Of a DNA stretch of 11,532 nucleotides, positions 7,617-11,532 are shown piece by piece; positions within the stretch are counted from its first letter, which is position 1, and every line of letters begins with the position of its first letter. Source of the stretch: Tritrichomonas foetus (lineage: Eukaryota > Parabasalia > Tritrichomonadida > Tritrichomonadidae); the NCBI GenBank assembly GCA_001839685.1, contig MLAK01001433.1, forward strand, positions 6,276 through 17,807. Direction: 5' to 3'. Under the pieces are notes generated by a model, which saw nothing but the letters and a program-made list of their open reading frames with translations, did not search any database and was not told the DNA's origin. The position numbers were made by a program, and so were the translations under genes.

Positions 7617-7654
7617 ACTTTATAAACCTCTGCTAAGACCAAGGTTTATAAAGT
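7617..7654. repeat. 13-bp perfect hairpin followed by a T run
   Basis: ACTTTATAAACCT (7617-7629) and AGGTTTATAAAGT (7642-7654) pair perfectly around a 12-base loop. On the plus strand the stem can extend by G-U and A-U pairs into the TTTTTT that follows. It looks like a hairpin-plus-U-tract RNA end, but this is nuclear eukaryotic DNA, where such a structure is not a known polymerase II terminator. A polymerase III RNA ending here on the plus strand is possible but unsupported by A/B boxes. Confidence 0.45.
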
Positions 7655-7956
7655 TTTTTATTTATAAGTATATATTTTTATATTAAATGAATTATATCCT
7701 TTCAAAAAGCCTTAAATAACCTTATACATACAAACAACAATTTTGAGTTTTACCATGCTTTCCACATTTTGGAAGGCTTATGGTCGCAACAGATATGTAT
7801 ACTAGCGTTAGTATAACTATAAATCTTCACCTAGTTACATGATTCAATTGTTATTTTATTGACTTTTGCCATGATAAAATATAAACTAAAAATCAAAAAA
7901 GTTGTATATAGATACTCATGATATCCTCCAGTTGGATTGTTTCTTTAATTAGTATT

Positions 7957-9555
7957 CTAAAGTTCATGATAAACGATTATATCATGATCAGAATATAAAA
8001 TTTTGATATTTTGAGAGTTCAGGCTATTTTGAGAGTTCAGGCTATTTCTTTTTGAATATTCAATAAATTTATGTTTCCTTTTAAGTTCAATGAGAGCTTG
8101 TTTCTTCCGTTCATCGCGTATTTGTTTATTGCTATGACCAAGATAGACAAATGGAACCTTATTTGTATTTGGAAATGTTGGAAGCGTGCCATTGATTTCT
8201 TTAATTTTTCGAGGAATTTCATTTAAATCATTAAAGTTGATAAAAACCTCGCCTTCTTTATTTTGAAAAATTTTCCTTCTTGCTACACCTAATAAATTTG
8301 CAATTTGAAATAAATCAGGAGATTTGTTTCTACCAACTGGATAATTAAGCACATAAAGCGAATCATTGACATAATAGTATTTTTTATGGTTTTTCCTTAG
8401 CTGCTGGGCGATATTGTAATCTTTGAAAATAATGTAGGCACGAGTTGCTTCGTATCCTCTTTGAGTTGTATATCTCTCAAATTGAATTTTATATGTTTCA
8501 CCCATGGCTGCAATCTGTTTACGGAAAATGTTATCAGGAGATTCAACACGTGTTTCGATTTCATATAGTTCAGCAAGAATTTTCGCATCTTGTTTGTTTT
8601 CATTATCAAATTTTGGTTTTTCATAATCTTGTTGTTTTTCATGTTCTTTTTGTTTTTCATAATCTTGTTGTTTTTCATGTTCTTTTTGTTTTTCATAATC
8701 TTGTTGTTTTTCATGATCTTTTTGTTTTTCATGATCATCTTGAGCTTTATGTATAAATTCGATATCATGAAGATCACTAAATTTCAGAGAATCTGCTGTG
8801 ATTTGTGCGTTGGCAATACTACATCCATCCAATATTTTTTGTGCGCGTAAAAGATTGCAACTATTCCTAAATAAAATGTGTAAAGCAGCATTGGATTTAT
8901 CCAAAAATAGATTTTCAAAAATTATTTTGTCAGATAAACCGTATTTCTGCACCATGAGGTAGAAAGAAGCTTCATTGTAATATGATGCTGGAAAGTTCCT
9001 CAAGATAAGTGCATAGTCATTGAGATTTTTACATGCAATAACGTTAATTGTTGAAAGAAAATTTAACAAATGTTCAACAACGAAAAAATCTTCTTTTTTG
9101 AGTGATTTACTGATGGCCAAATTTTCTAACGCTTTATCATTGACCTTAAAATGGTAAAAAAGTCCGGTTTTAGAAACATCAAAAAAGTCGTATATTGAAT
9201 TTTCAGAAAAGTGCAACGGAAGCCTGGAATCGACAAAGAAATCTTTAGAATGGTTTATGTGATTCATAAATGATGAATTTATGGCAAATTTGCTTTGGTT
9301 GATAAATTCGCCATTTTTAACGATTGAGTATTGCTTAATGAAATTTTCAGGATATGTTTGGATGGAGATGCTTTTGAATTCGTTGTAAACTATTTTGGAA
9401 TTTACTTCTTCATGAAATTCGAGAATCAAAAAAGTGTGATTTTGGTGGCTGATTGATGAGATGAAAAAAGGCTTTATGCGGAGGGTTTTTTCGATGGTGT
9501 TGATGTCTGATGGCTCTTGATTTTTTAAGGGTACAATAAAACAATTTTCATTCAT
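7957..9555 (-). CDS. Hypothetical protein with degenerate RRM-like segments and a charged repeat
   Basis: This 532-residue protein is not firmly recognised. Residues 181-257 have the order of an RNA-recognition motif: an RNP2-like strand (YALILRNFP), a helix, then an RNP1-like strand (NAALHILFRN) and a second helix. Weaker versions of the same pattern may occur at about 1-67 (CFIVPL ... HTFLILEFHEE) and about 399-462 (SLYVLNYP ... GEVFINFNDL). The aromatic residues of a classical RNP1 are largely missing, so the RRM call is inference. Residues 272-313 are a Lys/Glu/Gln/His repeat with period 6 (about seven DYEKQK/EHEKQQ-type units), probably a charged helix separating the folded parts. The C-terminus has a duplicated NSLNSQ. 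No signal peptide or membrane span was seen. An RNA-binding role, such as in splicing or mRNA handling, is plausible but unproven. The ATG at 9555 has no clear TCAYW box close by. Confidence 0.7.
   Translation of the reverse strand: MNENCFIVPLKNQEPSDINTIEKTLRIKPFFISSISHQNHTFLILEFHEEVNSKIVYNEFKSISIQTYPENFIKQYSIVKNGEFINQSKFAINSSFMNHINHSKDFFVDSRLPLHFSENSIYDFFDVSKTGLFYHFKVNDKALENLAISKSLKKEDFFVVEHLLNFLSTINVIACKNLNDYALILRNFPASYYNEASFYLMVQKYGLSDKIIFENLFLDKSNAALHILFRNSCNLLRAQKILDGCSIANAQITADSLKFSDLHDIEFIHKAQDDHEKQKDHEKQQDYEKQKEHEKQQDYEKQKEHEKQQDYEKPKFDNENKQDAKILAELYEIETRVESPDNIFRKQIAAMGETYKIQFERYTTQRGYEATRAYIIFKDYNIAQQLRKNHKKYYYVNDSLYVLNYPVGRNKSPDLFQIANLLGVARRKIFQNKEGEVFINFNDLNEIPRKIKEINGTLPTFPNTNKVPFVYLGHSNKQIRDERKKQALIELKRKHKFIEYSKRNSLNSQNSLNSQNIKILYSDHDIIVYHEL
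8008..8043 (-). repeat. 18-bp tandem duplication in the 3' end of the RRM-like gene
   Basis: Two identical 18-base units, ATTTTGAGAGTTCAGGCT on the plus strand, lie head to tail and encode NSLNSQ twice near residue 505. They keep the frame. The perfect identity suggests a recent duplication. Confidence 0.8.
8617..8742 (-). repeat. Seven 18-bp units (3.5 units of 36 bp) within the RRM-like gene
   Basis: On the plus strand the 36-base unit alternates TTTTTCATAATCTTGTTG with TTTTTCATGTTCTTTTTG. Copies start at 8617, 8653 and 8689, with a half copy at 8725. The first two 36-base units are identical; the later ones differ slightly (GATC for GTTC). The period is a multiple of three, so length change keeps the frame. 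The repeat encodes the charged EKQ/DYEKQK stretch at residues 272-313. Confidence 0.9.
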
Positions 9556-10064
9556 AATTATAATTTTGAATTAATATTTGGTCATATTTCTAATTTTGAC
9601 TTGACATTGACATTGAAAGGTGAAATTTTGATGTAACTTTTGATGTATTAACTCACATTGAAGTGACTTCGAAGGTTCACAGTGTGAACTTCAAATTGAG
9701 CATATTCATAGAAATTGTACAGAATACTTTTACGGAAAAGTTCAAAACATTTCAATAAAAACATTGGATATTCCGAATATTTCTAGCAGCCCAAAAATAA
9801 AAGATTTTATTGGCAATTTACAGATTTGAAAAATTGAAATTCCTTTGTCTTCTGTGTCTAAAACGTTGATTTCCGTTTTTCATCTCTTTTCTTATCATCA
9901 ATAGTTTGCTTTAACACAATAAAGAAATAAAAACAAGGTAACAAAAGTTATTTTATAAATAAAAAACAAAATTGTTTCATCATATATAATATCATATTAT
10001 TAATTAATAGAATCATTATGGAAGTTTTTCAGATCAAAGAAAGATCACTAGGGATTTCACGTCA
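9556..10064. other. Intergenic region upstream of the RRM-like gene
   Basis: This holds the promoter side of the RRM-like gene and the 3' end of the transporter gene, both on the minus strand. A TTTCACCTTTC stretch (minus strand, about 9616-9630) contains TCAC and a CCTTT similar to a reported trichomonad start-region motif, but it does not fit TCAYW exactly. A 15-base dyad lies at 9675-9689. No RNA gene was seen. Confidence 0.45.
9675..9689. promoter_or_regulatory. Compact dyad GTTCACA-G-TGTGAAC
   Basis: A perfect 7-bp inverted repeat with a single central base, 120 bases upstream of the ATG at 9555. The odd centre and short spacing look like a binding site for a dimeric DNA-binding protein; no identity can be given. 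Confidence 0.35.
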
Positions 10065-11501
10065 TTATATATTATCAACTGTCAATGGAATTGACATAGA
10101 TGATGAACTTCTTTCAGATGGAATTTCAGGTGGAACTGGATTTCTAAATCCAAAGAATCCGAACAACAACGCAGCAGCAGAAATGGACATAAATACGAAG
10201 AATGCGTTGACTTGCCCAATTGAAGAAACCATAACGGGCCAAATGAAAATAACAGTAAATGAACAAATCCAGTTAAAACATACGCAAACACCTGAAGCCT
10301 TTGAACGAACTTTAAAGGTGAAATATTCTGGAATGATGAACCAAGGAATAGGACCAATTCCAATTCCAAAGAAGAACTCGAAAAGGAAAACAGCAACAAC
10401 TGGAATGTACTTTGACCAATTGTATAAACCATCTAACGAATACAAGAGTAAAGCAATCACACAACCAATGCATGAAACAATCCAAGATAAACGACGTCCA
10501 ATTTTATCAACGATCGTACTGCTGAAAATAACAGCAATGCACTGGGAACATTGGACAATTCCTGCAATGTAGGATGAGTGAATATTGATGCCAGTTTGGG
10601 CCATCATATCGGAAAGGTTTGTAACGAACGCTGAAATTCCAGAGAATTGCTGGAAAAACATTAAAAACAGACCCATGACGATACCTGGAACATTTTGCCT
10701 ACGACAAAGTCGGCCACTAGTTGTCAGAAGATTCGGAACAACTAGAGCACCATTTGAACCATCTGTTAGTGAAGGCTGAAAATCATCGTTCACGCTGGAA
10801 TTATCATCAATGGAAGCATTTTCATCAGGGATATTCGGATTGGGGCTGGGATTATTTGCGTTGAAAGAATTGACTGGGTTTCCTTTTTCTGAAAAAGTGG
10901 CAAGCGAGAGTTCTTCCTGGGGCGGGTGAAGCGACTGGCAAGTCTCCGGAATAAAGAAAACCAAACAGCATTGGAGAATAGGAATGGATGCGGCGAAAAA
11001 CACCATATTAATATAATTCAAAGATGGCCCAAGCAAATTAAGAATCATGTAAGCAATTGAAATCGAAAGTTGATTGAGCGATCCGAAAAAGCCTGAAATT
11101 CCAGGTGGCGCCAATTCAACGAGAATCATCGGCGATATTGATGAAAGCGCGCCAACGAAAACTCCGAGAATGGCACGGAAAATCATGCCATACCAGATTG
11201 AAAGTTTCGTGAGGATGATTCCAAACCATGAAACTGCCGAAATTGCAGAAAGCGTGAATAAAACTTTTTTTCGAGAATGTTTGAATATTTTGAACAATAA
11301 CTCGTTTAATAAGGGTCCGAATGCTGCAGTAAGCGACATAACACCATTATAGAAGCTCCATTCCATACTAGTGTCTGATAAATTGTGCAATTTTCGAATT
11401 TCGGCGCCTGTGGGTGATGGATAAACGCTGATGAAGCCAAAGTTTAATGGGGCTAGGCAGACAATTAATGCATATACTAAATGCTTGGTGCAAAGACGCA
11501 T
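10065..11501 (-). CDS. Major facilitator superfamily sugar transporter (sugar porter family)
   Basis: The 478-residue protein has about twelve hydrophobic membrane segments and sugar-porter signatures. They are PETCQSL after helix 6, FFQQFSGISAF in helix 7, DKIGRRLSW in the 8-9 loop, and GIGPIPWFIIPEYF with a following RSKASGVCVCFNW around helix 10. The matching 2-3 loop motif is altered (KHSRKKVLF instead of GRR/K). The loop between helices 6 and 7 is long, roughly 65-70 residues, Asn/Ser/Asp-rich and probably cytosolic. Family members move glucose or related sugars across the plasma or vacuole membrane by facilitated diffusion or proton coupling; substrate cannot be read from the sequence. 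The frame stays open to the window edge upstream of the ATG, but a TCACT box 25-31 bases before it supports 11501 as the start. The gene is visibly GC-richer than its neighbours. An antisense open frame lies across it but looks like a shadow. Confidence 0.9.
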   Translation of the reverse strand: MRLCTKHLVYALIVCLAPLNFGFISVYPSPTGAEIRKLHNLSDTSMEWSFYNGVMSLTAAFGPLLNELLFKIFKHSRKKVLFTLSAISAVSWFGIILTKLSIWYGMIFRAILGVFVGALSSISPMILVELAPPGISGFFGSLNQLSISIAYMILNLLGPSLNYINMVFFAASIPILQCCLVFFIPETCQSLHPPQEELSLATFSEKGNPVNSFNANNPSPNPNIPDENASIDDNSSVNDDFQPSLTDGSNGALVVPNLLTTSGRLCRRQNVPGIVMGLFLMFFQQFSGISAFVTNLSDMMAQTGINIHSSYIAGIVQCSQCIAVIFSSTIVDKIGRRLSWIVSCIGCVIALLLYSLDGLYNWSKYIPVVAVFLFEFFFGIGIGPIPWFIIPEYFTFKVRSKASGVCVCFNWICSFTVIFIWPVMVSSIGQVNAFFVFMSISAAALLFGFFGFRNPVPPEIPSERSSSSMSIPLTVDNI

Positions 11502-11525
11502 TCCTTCAAGAAAGGCCCAACAATA

Positions 11526-11530
11526 AGTGA
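11526..11530 (-). promoter_or_regulatory. Initiator-like box TCACT of the transporter gene
   Basis: On the minus strand, TTCACT lies at the window edge, with its A about 27 bases before the transporter ATG. It fits TCAYW. A CCTTT lies between it and the ATG. It supports the ATG at 11501, though the open frame continues past the box to the edge. Confidence 0.4.
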
Positions 11531-11532
11531 AT

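Larger units (their letters stand above)
6714..7956. other. Long intergenic region with several inverted repeats
   Basis: About 1.2 kb separates two minus-strand genes. It holds the peptidase promoter side (dyad at 6791-6828), a GC-richer patch around 7260-7620 with a long-range inverted repeat (7357-7373 with 7519-7537), and a 13-bp stem at 7617-7654 followed by six Ts. I found no tRNA-like fold with a T-loop GTTCRA, no snRNA-like block and no intact gene. A minus-strand frame across about 7180-7570 reads as protein-like but has several stops. Confidence 0.5.

Noticed and set aside
7617..7660. Rho-independent bacterial terminator
   Set aside because: The hairpin and T run fit the shape, but the genes around it are eukaryotic and no gene ends just upstream on the plus strand.
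8617..8742. CRISPR-like periodicity of 36 bases
   Set aside because: Units are directly tandem with no unique spacers, lie inside a coding frame and are in eukaryotic-looking DNA.
8445..8850. Plus-strand open frames rich in Phe, Leu and Val over the charged repeat
   Set aside because: They are the reverse complement of the Lys/Glu/Gln repeat and adjacent coding DNA; the hydrophobic look is an artefact of the repeat.
10018..10572. 184-codon plus-strand open frame opposite the transporter 3' end
   Set aside because: It lies antisense to well-supported sugar-porter coding sequence, and its protein has no recognisable domain; it is best explained as a shadow of that gene.

Overview
This window looks like nuclear DNA of a parabasalid protist, most likely a trichomonad such as Tritrichomonas or Trichomonas. 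The evidence is indirect. The sequence is strongly AT-rich and gene-dense, and all genes read as intronless frames. Three start codons have a TCAYW initiator-like box (TCATT, TCACT, TCACT) within about 30 bases upstream, which is the known trichomonad core promoter element. There is also a papain-type cysteine peptidase of the sort these parasites carry in many copies, and a mariner-type transposase gene. No rRNA, tRNA, CRISPR array or bacterial operon signal was seen. The species cannot be named from the sequence alone.

Layout. Bases 1-~527 hold the 5' end of a Tc1/mariner-like element on the minus strand: 108 N-terminal transposase codons running off the window edge, then a GC-richer candidate terminal inverted repeat ending in TATA. 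Bases 640-1667 are a promoter with a hairpin-like dyad and an initiator, driving a plus-strand secreted-type PI-PLC X-domain protein. Bases 2401-5215 hold two plus-strand genes only 16 bases apart: a short acidic disordered protein, then a 709-residue protein with a long coiled coil. Bases 5713-6708 (minus) encode a complete cathepsin L-like peptidase with all catalytic residues. Bases 6714-7956 are a long non-coding stretch with two strong inverted repeats, a third long-range one, and a possible decayed coding segment. Bases 7957-9555 (minus) encode a 532-residue protein with degenerate RRM-like segments split by a charged 18-bp/36-bp tandem repeat. Bases 10065-11501 (minus) encode an MFS sugar-porter-like transporter with an initiator box at the very end of the window.

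The genes do not form an obvious pathway; this is an ordinary mixed gene neighbourhood. I see no clearly new biological system. The points most worth a second look are the mariner end lying next to the PI-PLC promoter, the closely packed coiled-coil pair with its shared short motif, the perfect dyads in intergenic DNA, and the RRM-like protein with its expanding repeat.
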